A DNA stretch of 5,775 bases from positions 1 through 5,775 of the forward strand of contig JAHEBI010000182.1 of NCBI GenBank assembly GCA_024642325.1. Direction: 5' to 3'. The position numbers and the translations under genes are program-made. The first letter of the stretch is position 1, and every line of letters begins with the position of its first letter. This DNA is from Eudoraea sp. Lineage in GTDB: Bacteria > Bacteroidota > Bacteroidia > Flavobacteriales > Flavobacteriaceae. The notes beneath the pieces were generated by a model. It was not told where the DNA came from. It saw nothing but the letters and a program-made list of their open reading frames with translations, and made no database searches. Below are positions 5,571 to 5,775 of the stretch, in pieces.

Positions 5571-5775
5571 TTATACTTTGTAAAAAGGTAGTTTAACCAC
5601 TTTGGCCCGCACCGTATTCTTACGAATTTGTATTTGAATCTCGTTACCGGGATCTGAAAGTTCATATGGAACATAACCTAATCCAATGCCTTTATTCAAA
5701 GAAGGTGACATAGTTCCTGAAGTTACTATGCCAATTTTATGGCCTTTCTGATCCACTATATCATAACCCTGCCTT
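5571..5775 (-). CDS. gcvT: Glycine cleavage system T protein (aminomethyltransferase), C-terminal end
   Basis: Only the last 67 complete codons are in the window; the frame runs open through the window edge (…RQGYDIV then DQKGHKIGIVTSGTMSPSL). The VTSGTMSPSLNKGIGLGYV block, followed by IQIRKNTVRAKVVKLPFYK, is the conserved C-terminal barrel domain of GcvT, which moves the aminomethyl carbon of glycine from the lipoylated H protein to tetrahydrofolate. Full-length GcvT is about 360 residues, so roughly 80% lies beyond the right edge. The GTG at 5756 is an internal Val, not a start. It is the first visible gene of a minus-strand series that continues with the SDR gene 29 bases on. Confidence 0.95.
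   Translation of the reverse strand, partial: RQGYDIVDQKGHKIGIVTSGTMSPSLNKGIGLGYVPYELSDPGNEIQIQIRKNTVRAKVVKLPFYKV

Overview
The window looks like chromosomal DNA from a member of the Bacteroidetes, most likely a marine-type flavobacterium. The evidence is A+T-rich DNA with dense genes, weak or absent Shine-Dalgarno sequences, a promoter of the Bacteroidetes type (TTG-N19-TAAATTTG) ahead of yebC, a short lipoprotein whose Cys is followed by acidic residues, and proteins whose wording matches flavobacterial families. This assignment is inferred from family knowledge, not from a search.

Left part, plus strand (1-2817): the 3' half of a KdsB-type CMP-Kdo/Kdo8N synthetase gene, a HAD-superfamily phosphatase gene overlapping it by 10 bases, and, 4 bases later, an iron-dependent alcohol dehydrogenase-like gene that best fits KdnB (Kdo 8-oxidase). 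Together they look like part of a pathway that makes 8-amino-Kdo (Kdo8N) for lipopolysaccharide; the expected aminotransferase KdnA would lie upstream, outside the window. After a 107-base gap comes a short PlsC-type lysophospholipid acyltransferase, so the plus-strand block as a whole is directed at the cell envelope.

Right part, minus strand (5775 down to 2814): the C-terminal end of gcvT (glycine cleavage T protein), an RmlD-like extended SDR oxidoreductase, a pterin-4a-carbinolamine dehydratase, a YebC/YeeN-family protein with its own well-formed promoter, and a small lipocalin-like lipoprotein. The lipoprotein and the acyltransferase converge and share a 4-base TTAA that holds both stop codons. 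The 260-base gap between yebC and the lipoprotein holds a terminator-like hairpin and a perfect palindrome of CRP/FNR type.

I saw no RNA genes, mobile elements, CRISPR arrays or phage genes. Most of the window is ordinary chromosome. The points worth following are the Kdo8N locus with its embedded unassigned phosphatase, the homopolymer-rich start of kdnB, and the regulatory elements around yebC and the lipoprotein.
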